Source of the DNA: Janthinobacterium psychrotolerans
GTDB taxonomy: Bacteria > Pseudomonadota > Gammaproteobacteria > Burkholderiales > Burkholderiaceae_D
Direction of reading: 5' to 3'
Assembly: GCF_001677885.1 (NCBI RefSeq)
Contig: NZ_LOCQ01000060.1
Span: forward strand, 186,001 to 250,000
DNA: 64,000 nucleotides
The translations under genes were made by a program, and so were the position numbers. Shown piece after piece: positions 45,774 through 54,874 of this stretch. The stretch's first letter is position 1. Every line of letters begins with the position of its first letter. The notes beneath the pieces were generated by a model that was given only the letters and a program-made list of their open reading frames with translations, was not told where the DNA came from and searched no databases.

Positions 45774-46628
45774 ATGAACACCCTGATCTTGCGCACCGGC
45801 GCACGTGTGACTGTATTGTGCGGCGTGCTGGCGCTGGCCGCCTGCGGCGGCCTGCTGAAAAACTCGCCGCCGCCCGCACCCGTGCCGGTGGCCGACAGCC
45901 TGCCCAACCCGCAAGTGCTGCTGCTGGGGGAAGTACACGACAATGCCCAGGGCCACCGTTTGCGCTTCGACGAATTGCGCCGCCGCGTGGCCGCCGGCTG
46001 GCGTCCGGCCATCGCCATGGAACAGTTCGACCGCGAAACCCAGCCTTTGCTGACGCGCGCGGCGCGCGATTGCGCCGACCCCGAGTGCATCATCCGCGTG
46101 ATGGAACAGCCGCGCTGGGACTGGAGCTTGTACCGCCCCGTGCTCGACCTGGCCATCAGCTACCAGTTGCCGCTGATCGCCGCCAACCTGTCGCGCTCCG
46201 ATGCTTCGCGCGTCGTGCGCGATGGCGTGAAATGGTCGATGACGCCGGCCATGGTGAGCACCTATCTGGCCGCGCCGATACCGGCCGACATCGTCGGGGC
46301 GCAGAAGAAGGAAATCCAGGACGGCCATTGCGGCATGTTGCCCGACATGATGATCGACGGCATGGTCAACGCCCAGGTGGCGCGCGATATCTGGATGGCC
46401 AAGCTGATCCGCGACCAGGCGCCGCGCGATGTGGTGCTGTTCGCCGGCAATGGCCATGTGCGCAAGGATATCGGGGTGCCGCGCTGGCTGAAAATCGCCG
46501 ACCCGCAGCTCAATGTGCGCGCGATCGGCTACCTGGAACCGGGCAACAGCTATCCGGGCGCCTTCGACCTGACGCAGAGCATGCCGGCGCAGCCACGGCC
46601 CGACCCGTGCGCAAAATTCAAGAAATAG
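45774..46628 (+). CDS. ChaN-like (haem-binding) lipoprotein
   Basis: This 284-residue lipoprotein has a signal peptide ending in the lipobox LAAC (Cys24). The ChaN domain is seen as VLLLGEVHDNAQGHRLRFDE, IAMEQFDRETQPLL and the late VVLFAGNGHVRKDIGVPRWL. ChaN of Campylobacter binds cofacial haem and is tied to iron uptake; here the role is inferred from the family. It follows the YeeE pair by 43 bases and converges with the IclR gene. Confidence 0.88.
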   Translation: MNTLILRTGARVTVLCGVLALAACGGLLKNSPPPAPVPVADSLPNPQVLLLGEVHDNAQGHRLRFDELRRRVAAGWRPAIAMEQFDRETQPLLTRAARDCADPECIIRVMEQPRWDWSLYRPVLDLAISYQLPLIAANLSRSDASRVVRDGVKWSMTPAMVSTYLAAPIPADIVGAQKKEIQDGHCGMLPDMMIDGMVNAQVARDIWMAKLIRDQAPRDVVLFAGNGHVRKDIGVPRWLKIADPQLNVRAIGYLEPGNSYPGAFDLTQSMPAQPRPDPCAKFKK

Positions 46629-46631
46629 TAT

Positions 46632-47441
46632 TTATTGCTGGACCTTGATCAGCGCACTGACCCGGCTTGCCGTCTCCAGCAGTTTCGGCAAGCTCTGTTC
46701 CATCAGCTGGGCCACCGACGGCCCGGCCGCCTGGCCGCTGACATTGATCGCCGCGACGATCTTGCCGCTGCGGTCGAACACCGGCGCGGCCAGCGCGACC
46801 AGTCCCTGTTCCAGCTCCTCCTGCACCAGGCACCAGCCCTGGCGCCGCACTTGCGCGATCTCTTCCATCAGCGCCTCGATATCGACCTTGGTGGCCGGCG
46901 TGACTTTCAACAAGGCCATATTGGATAGCCGCGCGCGCAGCGCATCCGGCGCCAGGTTTGAAAGCAAGACTCTGCCCATCGAGGTGCAGTAGGACGGCAG
47001 GCGGCTGCCGATGCCGAGGTTGATCGACATGGTGCGGTGCGCCGACAGCCGCACCACATACACGATATCGTCGCCGTCGAGCACGGTGGCCGAACACGAC
47101 TGGCGCAACGCCTGCATCAGCTCCTCCAGCAACGGCTGGGCCTGGGTCCAGATCGGCAAGGACGACAGATAGGCGTAGCCGAGGTCCAGCACCTTGGGCG
47201 TCAGCCGGAACAGGCGGCCGTCCGCTTCCACATAACCGAGTTGCAGCAAGGTCAGCAGGATGCGTCGCGCGCCGGCCCGCGTCAGCTGCGCCCGCTCGGC
47301 CACTTCGCTCAGGGTTTGCTGCGGCGCCTGCGCGCCAAAGCTGCGCAGCACGGCCAGTCCGCGCGCAAACGACTGCACATAGCTGTCGCCGGGACGCGGG
47401 GTGTCTTCGGCGGCGAGGAGGGTAGTGCTGTGCTCGTTCAT
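46632..47441 (-). CDS. pcaR: IclR-family transcriptional regulator (PcaR/PobR type)
   Basis: This protein of about 269 residues has an N-terminal winged HTH (VQSFARGLAVLRSFGA and LSEVAERAQLTRAGARRILL) and a C-terminal IclR effector domain. It is divergent from pcaIJF and matches the PcaR/PobR branch by its opening and by position, so it most likely activates the beta-ketoadipate genes in response to the pathway intermediate. Starts at ATG 47441 or 47447 are both possible. A nested palindrome suitable as its operator lies at 47537-47572. Confidence 0.88.
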   Translation of the reverse strand: MNEHSTTLLAAEDTPRPGDSYVQSFARGLAVLRSFGAQAPQQTLSEVAERAQLTRAGARRILLTLLQLGYVEADGRLFRLTPKVLDLGYAYLSSLPIWTQAQPLLEELMQALRQSCSATVLDGDDIVYVVRLSAHRTMSINLGIGSRLPSYCTSMGRVLLSNLAPDALRARLSNMALLKVTPATKVDIEALMEEIAQVRRQGWCLVQEELEQGLVALAAPVFDRSGKIVAAINVSGQAAGPSVAQLMEQSLPKLLETASRVSALIKVQQ

Positions 47442-47536
47442 AAGCATTCCAGTCGATCAAGGTGGCAATTATAGCCAGGCGGCGTGGGCGAACGGCAAAT
47501 TGACAAGCACGCCGAACAGGCATATTCTCATGATTA

Positions 47537-47572
47537 TGTTCTAAATACGAATATTTGTTCGTATAAAGAACA
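47537..47572. promoter_or_regulatory. Nested palindrome in the pcaR-pcaI divergent region
   Basis: ATACGAA (47545-47551) and TTCGTAT (47558-47564) form a perfect inverted repeat with a 6-base spacer. Outside it TGTTC (47537-47541) and GAACA (47568-47572) form a second perfect pair centred on the same point. It is located 31 bases upstream of the pcaI start, close to the expected promoter. It is the best candidate for the IclR-family operator controlling pcaIJF. Confidence 0.7.
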
Positions 47573-47602
47573 AATTAACGGATTCCAACCAGGAGACAGC
47601 GC

Positions 47603-48301
47603 ATGATCGATAAACTCCGTACCAGCGTCAGCGAGGCGCTGGCCGATATCCACGATGGCGCCACCATCATGATTGGCGGCTTCGGCGGCGCCGGCCAGCC
47701 GGCCGAGCTGATCGACGGCCTGATCGCCCATGGCGCGCGCGACCTGGTGATCGTCAACAACAATGCCGGCAATGGCGACACGGGCCTGGCCGCCTTGCTG
47801 AAAAACGGGCAAGTGCGCAAAATCATCTGCTCGTTCCCGCGCCAGGCCGACTCGCACGTGTTCGACGCTTTGTACCGCGCCGCCAAGCTGGAACTGGAAC
47901 TGGTGCCGCAGGGCAACCTGGCCGAACGCATCCGCGCCGCCGGGGCCGGCATCGGCGGCTTTTTCACCCCCACCGGCTATGGCACCGAACTTGCCAAGGG
48001 CAAGGAAACGCGCGAGATCGACGGCCGCATGTATGTGTTCGAGTCGCCGATCCACGCCGACTTCGCACTGATCAAGGCCGAGCAGGGCGACCGCTGGGGC
48101 AACCTTACCTATCGCAAGACGGCGCGCAACTTCGGCCCCATCATGGCGATGGCCGCGAAAGTGAGCATCGCTTCCGTGCACGAGGTGGCCGAGCTGGGCG
48201 CCATCGATCCCGAACACGTGATCACGCCCGGCCTGTTCGTGCAGCGCATCGTGCAAGTGCCGCGCACCGCCACCGGCCCGGCCGGCTTCAAAGCTTCCTG
48301 A
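47603..48301 (+). CDS. pcaI: 3-oxoadipate CoA-transferase subunit A
   Basis: PcaI/PcaJ transfer CoA from succinyl-CoA to 3-oxoadipate in aromatic catabolism. The 232-residue A subunit has the glycine-rich GATIMIGGFGGAGQPAELI, VNNNAGNGD and the GGFFTPTGYGTELA segment. Start ATG 47603 has CAGGAGAC upstream. The product acts with the B subunit encoded 12 bases later. The thiolase for the next step follows. Confidence 0.95.
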   Translation: MIDKLRTSVSEALADIHDGATIMIGGFGGAGQPAELIDGLIAHGARDLVIVNNNAGNGDTGLAALLKNGQVRKIICSFPRQADSHVFDALYRAAKLELELVPQGNLAERIRAAGAGIGGFFTPTGYGTELAKGKETREIDGRMYVFESPIHADFALIKAEQGDRWGNLTYRKTARNFGPIMAMAAKVSIASVHEVAELGAIDPEHVITPGLFVQRIVQVPRTATGPAGFKAS

Positions 48302-48313
48302 AGGGAAATCAAC

Positions 48314-48955
48314 ATGAACAAATGGAATCGAGACCAGATGGCGGCCCGCGTGGCGGCCGACATCCATGAAGGATCCGTGGTGAACCTGGGCATCGGCTTG
48401 CCGACCCTGGTGGCCAACCACCTGCCGGCCGGCGCCGAAATCATCTTGCACAGCGAAAACGGCGTGATCGGCATGGGTCCGGCGCCGGCGCCCGGCGAAG
48501 AAGACTACGACCTGATCAATGCGGGCAAGCAGCCCGTCACCTTGCTGCCCGGCGGCAGCTATTTCCACCATGCCGACAGCTTTGCCATGATGCGCGGTGG
48601 CCACCTCGACATTTGCGTGCTGGGCGCCTTCCAGGTGTCCGCCAGCGGCGACCTGGCCAACTGGCACACCGGCGCGCCGGACGCGATTCCGGCCGTCGGC
48701 GGCGCGATGGACCTGGCCATCGGCGCGAAAAAAACCTGGGTCATGATGGAACTGCTGACCAAGACCGGCGACAGCAAGCTGGTGCAGCATTGCACCTATC
48801 CGCTGACCGGTGTCGGCTGCGTCAGCCGCATCTACAGCGACCTGGCCGTGATCGACCTGGGGCCGCAGGGTGCGGCCGTGATCGAGCTGGTCGACGGCCT
48901 GAGCTTTGAACAATTGCAGGCCTTGACGCCGGTGACGCTGAGCGACGCCCGTTAA
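48314..48955 (+). CDS. pcaJ: 3-oxoadipate CoA-transferase subunit B
   Basis: This 213-residue B subunit has the catalytic Glu in LHSENGVIGMGP, within the family pattern NLGIGLPTLVANHLP and then the SENG motif. The GGHLDICVLGAFQVS strand and the CVSRIYSDLAVIDL tail are also typical. It forms a heterotetramer with PcaI. It lies 28 bases before pcaF. Confidence 0.95.
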   Translation: MNKWNRDQMAARVAADIHEGSVVNLGIGLPTLVANHLPAGAEIILHSENGVIGMGPAPAPGEEDYDLINAGKQPVTLLPGGSYFHHADSFAMMRGGHLDICVLGAFQVSASGDLANWHTGAPDAIPAVGGAMDLAIGAKKTWVMMELLTKTGDSKLVQHCTYPLTGVGCVSRIYSDLAVIDLGPQGAAVIELVDGLSFEQLQALTPVTLSDAR

Positions 48956-48983
48956 TCCTGAACCTTTCTTGGAGGAAAGTAGC

Positions 48984-50186
48984 ATGACCGCAGCCTTTAT
49001 CTGTGACGCCCAGCGTACCGCCTTCGGCCGCTACGGCGGCGCCCTGTCCGGCGTGCGCGCCGACGATCTCGGCGCCGTGCCGATCCGCGCCCTGATGGCG
49101 CGCAACCCGAACGTCGACTGGGAAGCCGTGACCGACGTGCTGTACGGCAGCGCCAACCAGGCCGGCGAAGACAATCGCAACGTGGCGCGCATGGTGGCCT
49201 TGCTGGCCGGCCTGCCCGTCACGGTGCCGGGCGCCACGCTGAACCGCCTGTGCGGCTCGGGCCTGGATGCCGTCGGCAGCGCCGCGCGCTTTATCAAGAG
49301 CGGCGAAGCGGGCCTGATGATCGCCGGTGGCGTGGAAAGCATGAGCCGCGCGCCGTTTGTGATGGGCAAGGCCGACAGCGCCTTTTCGCGTGGCATGAAA
49401 ATGGAAGACACCACCATCGGCTGGCGCTTTGTCAACCCGCTGATGAAGGCCCAATATGGCGTCGATTCGATGCCGGAGACGGCGGAAAACGTGGCCAGCG
49501 ATTTTGGCATCAGCAGGCTTGATCAGGACCTGATGGCGCTGGCCAGCCAGACCAAGGCGCTGGCGGCGCAAGACGCCGGCGTGTTCGACAGCGAAATCTG
49601 CCCCGTCACCATCGCGCAAAAAAAGGGCGACCCCGTCATCGTCACGCGCGACGAGCATCCGCGCGCCACCACCCTGGAAACGCTGGCGAAATTGAAACCG
49701 GTGGTGCGCCCTGACGGCACCGTCACAGCCGGCAATGCTTCCGGCGTCAACGACGGCGCCGTGGCCTTGCTGCTGGCCGACGAAGCGAGCGCCGCCCGCC
49801 ACGGTTTGACGCCGCGCGCGCGCGTGGTGGCGATGGCCACCGCCGGCGTGGCGCCGCGCATCATGGGCATCGGCCCGGCGCCGGCGACCCTGAAAGTGCT
49901 GGCCATGACGGGCCTGACGATGGCGGACTTCGACGTGATCGAACTGAATGAAGCGTTTGCCGCGCAAGGCCTGGCCGTGCTGCGCCAGCTGGGCGTGCGC
50001 GACGACGACCCGCGCGTCAACCCGAACGGCGGCGCGATTGCGCTCGGCCATCCGCTGGGCGCTTCGGGCGCGCGGCTGGCCATGACGGCCGTCAACCAGC
50101 TGCACCGCACGGGTGGCCGCTACGCGCTGTGCACCATGTGCATCGGCGTCGGCCAGGGCATCGCGCTGGTGCTGGAAAGAGTCTGA
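48984..50186 (+). CDS. pcaF: 3-oxoadipyl-CoA thiolase
   Basis: This 400-residue thiolase cleaves 3-oxoadipyl-CoA to succinyl-CoA and acetyl-CoA, the last step of the beta-ketoadipate pathway. The acyl-accepting Cys is in LNRLCGSGLDAVGS, the His in GHPLGASGAR and the second Cys in TMCIGVGQG. ATG 48984 follows a strong GGAGGAAAG site; a start at 48969 would lie in that site. The genes for the upstream ring-cleavage steps are not in this window. Confidence 0.96.
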   Translation: MTAAFICDAQRTAFGRYGGALSGVRADDLGAVPIRALMARNPNVDWEAVTDVLYGSANQAGEDNRNVARMVALLAGLPVTVPGATLNRLCGSGLDAVGSAARFIKSGEAGLMIAGGVESMSRAPFVMGKADSAFSRGMKMEDTTIGWRFVNPLMKAQYGVDSMPETAENVASDFGISRLDQDLMALASQTKALAAQDAGVFDSEICPVTIAQKKGDPVIVTRDEHPRATTLETLAKLKPVVRPDGTVTAGNASGVNDGAVALLLADEASAARHGLTPRARVVAMATAGVAPRIMGIGPAPATLKVLAMTGLTMADFDVIELNEAFAAQGLAVLRQLGVRDDDPRVNPNGGAIALGHPLGASGARLAMTAVNQLHRTGGRYALCTMCIGVGQGIALVLERV

Positions 50187-50300
50187 TCAGCTGGCCTGTG
50201 ATACGTATTTATGCGTATGCACGGCGCCTGCGTATCGCGTTTTCAGCGCGTATGATGACAAGCCAGCTCCGCAAACCCGAGCTGGTATTGGTTTTTTTAC

Positions 50301-51611
50301 ATGGACAAGAAGACGCATATGACACATGACACACCGCACGACGTTGCGCAGCTGACATCCCAGCAACGCATCAAGGCCATTATCGGCGCCTCATCCGGCA
50401 ACCTGGTGGAATGGTTCGATTTCTATATTTACTCCTTCTGCGCCCTGTATTTCTCGCACGCCTTTTTCCCATCCGGTAACCCGACCACGCAGCTGCTGCA
50501 AACGGCCGGCATCTTTGCCGCCGGTTTCCTGATGCGCCCGGTTGGCGGCTGGCTGTTCGGCCGCATCGCCGACAAATACGGCCGCCGCCAGTCGATGATG
50601 ATTTCCGTGCTGATGATGTGCGGCGGCTCCCTGATGATCGCCGTCATGCCCACCTATGACACCATCGGCGCGTTCGCGCCGTTCCTGCTGCTGGTGGCGC
50701 GCCTGTTCCAGGGCCTGTCGGTCGGCGGCGAATACGGCACCAGCGCCACCTACATGAGCGAAGTGTCGGAATCGGGCAAGCGCGGCTTTTTTGCCTCGTT
50801 CCAGTACGTCACCCTGATCGGCGGCCAGTTGCTGGCCTTGCTGGTGCTGGTGGTGCTGCAGCAACTGTTGACCCTGGAAGAGCTGCGTGCCTGGGGCTGG
50901 CGCATCCCGTTCGTGTTCGGTGCCCTGGCCGCGCTGGTGTCGCTGAACCTGCGCAAGTCGCTGACGGAAACCACCACCGCCAGCGAGCGCAAGGACAAGG
51001 ACGCGGGCAGCCTGCGCGGTTTGCTCAAGCACAAGCGCGCCTTTATCACCGTGCTGGGCTTTACGGCTGGCGGCTCGCTGGTGTTCTACACCTTCACCAC
51101 CTATATGCAGAAATACCTGGTCAACACGGCCGGCATGGACACCAAGACGGCCAGCGCCGTCATGACCTGCGCCCTGCTGGTCTACATGATCCTGCAGCCG
51201 GTGTTCGGCGCCCTGTCGGACCGTATCGGCCGCCGCACCTCGATGCTGTTCTTCGGCGGCCTGGCCACCCTGTGCGTGCTGCCGATCATGCATGCTCTGA
51301 AAGATATTTCCAGCCCGTATGCGGCGTTCGGCCTGATCATCATCGCGCTGGCCATCATCAGCTTTTATACCTCGATCAGCGGCCTGATCAAGGCCGAGAT
51401 GTTCCCGGTCGAAGTGCGCGCGCTGGGCGTGGGCCTGTCGTACGCGGTCGCCAACGCCATGTTCGGCGGTTCGGCCGAATACGTGGCGCTGCAGTTCAAG
51501 GCCTGGCACGTGGAAGAGTATTTCTACTGGTACGTGACCATCATGTGTCTGATTTCGTTTATCGTCGCCATCCGCATGCCGGACCCGAGCCGTTCGGGCC
51601 TGCTGAAATAA
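50301..51611 (+). CDS. MFS transporter, MHS family (dicarboxylate/aromatic acid type)
   Basis: This 436-residue transporter has 12 predicted membrane helices. The MHS-family features are [17 protein letters not shown] at the start, [14 protein letters not shown] in the 2-3 loop and [19 protein letters not shown]. It is of the KgtP/PcaT type, and the position after pcaIJF suggests import of beta-ketoadipate or a related acid; this is inference from context. The start could be ATG 50301 or 50319. It ends 32 bases before a good Rho-independent terminator. Confidence 0.88.
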   Translation: MDKKTHMTHDTPHDVAQLTSQQRIKAIIGASSGNLVEWFDFYIYSFCALYFSHAFFPSGNPTTQLLQTAGIFAAGFLMRPVGGWLFGRIADKYGRRQSMMISVLMMCGGSLMIAVMPTYDTIGAFAPFLLLVARLFQGLSVGGEYGTSATYMSEVSESGKRGFFASFQYVTLIGGQLLALLVLVVLQQLLTLEELRAWGWRIPFVFGALAALVSLNLRKSLTETTTASERKDKDAGSLRGLLKHKRAFITVLGFTAGGSLVFYTFTTYMQKYLVNTAGMDTKTASAVMTCALLVYMILQPVFGALSDRIGRRTSMLFFGGLATLCVLPIMHALKDISSPYAAFGLIIIALAIISFYTSISGLIKAEMFPVEVRALGVGLSYAVANAMFGGSAEYVALQFKAWHVEEYFYWYVTIMCLISFIVAIRMPDPSRSGLLK

Positions 51612-51643
51612 GCGCGTAAAGGTCGTAGAATAAGCATTCAGAA

Positions 51644-51673
51644 AATGGCAGCGTAATGGCTGCCATTTTTTTT
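51644..51673 (+). terminator. Rho-independent terminator after the MFS gene
   Basis: AATGGCAGC (51644-51652) pairs with GCTGCCATT (51659-51667) around the loop GTAATG. A run of eight T residues (51666-51673) follows directly. This is the clearest intrinsic terminator on the plus strand in the window and closes the pca-transporter unit. Confidence 0.9.
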
Positions 51674-51695
51674 ACCCGATTATCCAGGAGAGACC

Positions 51696-52391
51696 ATGTC
51701 GTATGTTTTCGCCGCACCGCTGCAGGCCGCCGTTCCCGTCGCCGGCCAAGAGGCCCTGTTTCCCGTCCACCGCATCTATTGCGTGGGCCGCAATTACGTC
51801 GACCACGCCCAGGAAATGGGCCATACCGGCCGCGAGGCGCCGTTCTTTTTCATGAAGCCGGCCGACGCCGTGCTGCCGGTGGCGGCTGGCGCCACCGGCG
51901 AACTGCCGTATCCGGCGCAGACCGAAGACTTCCAGCACGAGATGGAACTGGTGGTGGCGATCGGCAAGGGCGGCAAGGACATTGCCGTCGAGCAGGCAAT
52001 GGCGCATGTGTGGGGTTATGCGATTGGCCTGGACATGACGCGGCGCGACGTGCAGGGCGCGGCCAAGAAGCTGGGCCGGCCCTGGGATACCGGCAAGGCG
52101 TTTGAACACTCGGCGCCGATCGGCCCGATCACCCCGGCCGACCAGGCCGGCGAGATCGGCAATGCGGCCATCACGCTGCAGGTCAATGGCGCCGTACGGC
52201 AAAGCAGCACCATCGACAAGCTGATCTGGAACGTGGCCGAAACCATCGCCGACCTGTCCACTTACTTTACCTTGCAGCCGGGCGATCTGATCTACACGGG
52301 CACGCCGGCCGGCGTGGCGGCGGTGCGGCGCGGCGACGAACTGGTCGGCGCCATCACCGGTCTGGGCGAACTGCGCCTGAAAGTGGTGTAA
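51696..52391 (+). CDS. Fumarylacetoacetate hydrolase (FAH) family protein
   Basis: This 231-residue FAH-fold enzyme is of the short type. The sequence shows YCVGRNYVDHAQEMG, the metal-binding EMELVVAIG (ExE), YAIGLDMTRRDVQ and the end YTGTPAGVAAVRRGD. The closest functional type by length and motifs is fumarylpyruvate hydrolase or acylpyruvase; the substrate is not certain. It has its own ribosome site (CAGGAGAG) after the terminator, so it is a separate unit from the pca operon. Confidence 0.88.
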   Translation: MSYVFAAPLQAAVPVAGQEALFPVHRIYCVGRNYVDHAQEMGHTGREAPFFFMKPADAVLPVAAGATGELPYPAQTEDFQHEMELVVAIGKGGKDIAVEQAMAHVWGYAIGLDMTRRDVQGAAKKLGRPWDTGKAFEHSAPIGPITPADQAGEIGNAAITLQVNGAVRQSSTIDKLIWNVAETIADLSTYFTLQPGDLIYTGTPAGVAAVRRGDELVGAITGLGELRLKVV

Positions 52392-52465
52392 AGCGGTCTG
52401 CCGCACAGCGTAGCCGGAGCGCTTGATGCATCGTCGTCAGGCGGGCTTTTTTCAAGGAGACAGCA

Positions 52466-52789
52466 ATGATGAGCAAAACCTATGCCGTGGCCCAGCCCAC
52501 GCGCGCCGAGATCGACGCCTTGCCGGGTGCGGCCTTGCTGGAGTTCGGCACCGGCTGGTGTGGCCATTGCCGCGCCACCGACGCACCGCTGGCGGCCGCC
52601 TTTGAGCAGCACCCCGACGTTGCGCACTTGCGCGTGGAAGACGGCAGCGGCCGCGCGCTGGGCCGCTCGTTCCGGGTCAAGCTGTGGCCGACCCTGATTT
52701 TTTTGCAGGACGGCCAGGAAGTGGCGCGCCTGGTGCGCCCGCTCGACAGCCGCGAGATCGGGCAGGCCTTGTCGCTGATTGATGTGTAA
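52466..52789 (+). CDS. Thioredoxin family protein
   Basis: This 107-residue thioredoxin-fold protein has the redox motif WCGHCRAT, different from the WCGPC of standard thioredoxin. The cis-Pro is in KLWPTLIFLQDG. No signal peptide is present, so it is cytoplasmic. It has a good ribosome site (AAGGAGACAGC). Its partner is unknown. It lies 74 bases after the FAH gene. Confidence 0.9.
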   Translation: MMSKTYAVAQPTRAEIDALPGAALLEFGTGWCGHCRATDAPLAAAFEQHPDVAHLRVEDGSGRALGRSFRVKLWPTLIFLQDGQEVARLVRPLDSREIGQALSLIDV

Positions 52790-53304
52790 GCAAGCGAAAT
52801 CTGGGGGCGGCCCCGCGCGAGCGCTGGCGCAAGCCGCCGAGTTAGCGGCATTGAGGGTCTGACCCCAAACAACTTTCTTGCCGCAGTGCACCACTACGCG
52901 TATCATGAATCCATACAGCAAGATCAACCGCATCCCTCGAAAGATGCAGGCGCGATCATCACGGCCGGCCCCACCGCGGGCGGCCGCAGGCAAGGATTCA
53001 CCACAAATGACCGATGCCGCGATGCCACGCGCAGGTCTGGTACGGAAATGCCTGGCAATCGCCGGGCGCTGACACACGTCCTCATCCCCTGACGCCCTTC
53101 CTGCCGTGCCCCGGATCCCCGGATTGCGCACGACCGTTGTTTTTTGTTTGCACATTGCGCAGCAAATAAGTAGCAAATGCGCAGCAAACGCGACCGCGCG
53201 CGGCTATGATATGCCAGCGACGCGTCGAGACAACGCGCCGTGCTGCTGCCTGAACAAACATCCAGAGAATGGCCTTTAGACACCCTCCCCAAGGAGCGCA
53301 GTAC
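52790..53304. other. Intergenic region before the second MFS gene
   Basis: The stretch contains a copy of GGGTCTGACCCC (52855-52866), the same core as the hairpin at 20899-20943. It also has a small stem GCCGCC...GGCGGC-like area before it, and a direct repeat of GCGCAGCAAA at about 53155-53190. A TATGAT at about 53202 might be a -10 element. No credible coding frame with a ribosome site was seen. Confidence 0.45.
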
Positions 53305-54600
53305 ATGAGTAAGCCCAGCATCACCCCCAAGAAAAATTCACCGCGCACCGTGCTGTTTGCCAGCCTGATCGGCACCACCATCGAGTTCTTCGACTTCTAT
53401 ATCTACGCCACCGCCGCCGTGCTGGTGTTCCCGAAACTGTTCTTCCCCGCCGGCGACCCGTCGGCCGCCGTGCTGCAATCGCTGGCCACCTTCGCCATCG
53501 CCTTTTTTGCGCGTCCGATCGGCTCGGCCGTGTTCGGCCATTATGGCGACCGCATCGGCCGCAAGGCGACCCTGGTCGCGGCGCTGCTGACGATGGGTAT
53601 TTCCACCGTGATTATCGGCCTGCTGCCGACCTATGCCGCGATCGGCACCATGGCGCCGCTGCTGCTGGCGCTGTGCCGCTTCGGCCAGGGCCTGGGCCTG
53701 GGTGGCGAATGGGGCGGCGCGGTGCTGCTGGCGACGGAAAACGCGCCACCGGGCAAGCGCGCCTGGTACGGCATGTTCCCGCAGCTGGGCGCGCCGATCG
53801 GCTTTTTCCTGTCGGGCGGCATCTTCCTGCTGCTGAGCGAAACCCTGACCGAAGAGCAGTTCTTCAGCTACGGCTGGCGCATTCCCTTCCTGGCCAGCGC
53901 GCTCCTGGTGATCGTCGGCCTGTATGTGCGCCTGAAGATCACGGAAACACCGGACTTCCAGAAAGTGCTCGACAAGAACGAGCGCGTCAAACTGCCGGTG
54001 GCCACCGTGTTCCGCCAGCACGGCCGCATGCTGTTCCTGGGCACCATCGTGGCGCTGGCCACCTTCGTGCTGTTCTACCTGATGACGGTGTTCGCACTGA
54101 GCTGGGGTACGACCAAGCTGGGCTTCACGCGCAAGGAATTTTTGATCGTGCAACTGTTCGCCGTGCTGTTCTTCGCGCTGACAATCCCGTTCTCGGCCAT
54201 CCTGGCGGACCGCCGCGGCCGCCGCGCGACCCTGATCTGGGTCTCGGTCGCCATCGCCGTCTTCGGCCTGGTGCTCGCGCCCATGTTCGGTTCGGGCGTG
54301 ACCTGGGAGGTGACCCTGTTCATGGCCGTCGGCCTGGGCCTGATGGGCATGACCTATGGTCCGCTGGGCACCATGCTGTCGGAACTGTTCCCGCCGGAAG
54401 TGCGCTACACGGGCGCCTCGCTGACCTTCAACCTGGCCGGCATCCTGGGCGCCTCGCTGGCGCCGTATATCGCCACCTGGCTGGGCACCAACTACGGCTT
54501 GCAATACGTGGGTTACTACCTGTCCCTGGCCGCCTTGCTGACCCTGGGCGCTTTGCTGCTGGTGGGCAAACCGCGTCCGGGCAAGGAAGCCTGGGAGTAA
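53305..54600 (+). CDS. MFS transporter, MHS family
   Basis: This 431-residue MFS transporter has 12 helices. The MHS features are LIGTTIEFFDFYIYATA, GHYGDRIGRKATL and CRFGQGLGLGGEWGGAVLLA. It resembles the shikimate/metabolite permease (ShiA-like) branch more than KgtP. ATG 53305 is chosen because AAGGAGCGC lies just upstream; a longer frame begins at 53269. It has no catabolic genes next to it, so the substrate is unknown. Confidence 0.88.
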   Translation: MSKPSITPKKNSPRTVLFASLIGTTIEFFDFYIYATAAVLVFPKLFFPAGDPSAAVLQSLATFAIAFFARPIGSAVFGHYGDRIGRKATLVAALLTMGISTVIIGLLPTYAAIGTMAPLLLALCRFGQGLGLGGEWGGAVLLATENAPPGKRAWYGMFPQLGAPIGFFLSGGIFLLLSETLTEEQFFSYGWRIPFLASALLVIVGLYVRLKITETPDFQKVLDKNERVKLPVATVFRQHGRMLFLGTIVALATFVLFYLMTVFALSWGTTKLGFTRKEFLIVQLFAVLFFALTIPFSAILADRRGRRATLIWVSVAIAVFGLVLAPMFGSGVTWEVTLFMAVGLGLMGMTYGPLGTMLSELFPPEVRYTGASLTFNLAGILGASLAPYIATWLGTNYGLQYVGYYLSLAALLTLGALLLVGKPRPGKEAWE

Positions 54601-54610
54601 GTGCCGTTGC

Positions 54611-54638
54611 GTGCCGTTCGGCCCCGGCTGAACGGCAC
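54611..54638. terminator. Hairpin after the second MFS gene
   Basis: GTGCCGTTC (54611-54619) pairs with GAACGGCAC (54630-54638) around a 10-base loop. There is no T-run, so it is a possible weak terminator. It begins 11 bases after the stop of the transporter gene. Confidence 0.5.
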
Positions 54639-54681
54639 GCTAGTAATGATAACGGCAAGAGAGGATCTGCAGCTCGTCATC

Positions 54682-54874
54682 CTAATTTGTTGAATTAGAT
54701 GTACTTCTGACGTATTTCATCATCAAACCCATTTTATATAACTGTCCCACACGCCACCAGCCTCCAAAGCCAGGTCGATCTTCGAACATGCGAATTGCTT
54801 TCATTCGCTGAAGTGACTCTCTAACAGATTTTTTTTGTAAATCCAGTTTTCTCAGTTAGTTCGGTGACAATCAC
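54682..54874 (-). pseudogene. Frameshifted small winged-HTH-like reading frame
   Basis: On the minus strand a frame starts at GTG 54874, whose last two bases overlap the TGA of the preceding gene (GTGA). It reads LTEKTGFTKK and then stops. If one A is dropped from the run of eight (54829-54836) the frame continues as SVRESLQRMKAIRMF and RPGFGGWWRVGQLYKMGL to a TAG at 54682-54684, giving 63 residues. The LTEKTGFTKKSVRESLQRM stretch looks like a helix-turn-helix. The DNA is clearly lower in GC than its neighbours. It is either a decayed gene or one whose frame is restored by slippage at the A-run. Confidence 0.5.

Noticed and set aside
52830..52866. Integron attC-like site (GTTAGC next to an inverted repeat)
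   Set aside because: Only a six-base resemblance to the core site is seen, with no paired RYYYAAC end at the right distance and no cassette structure.
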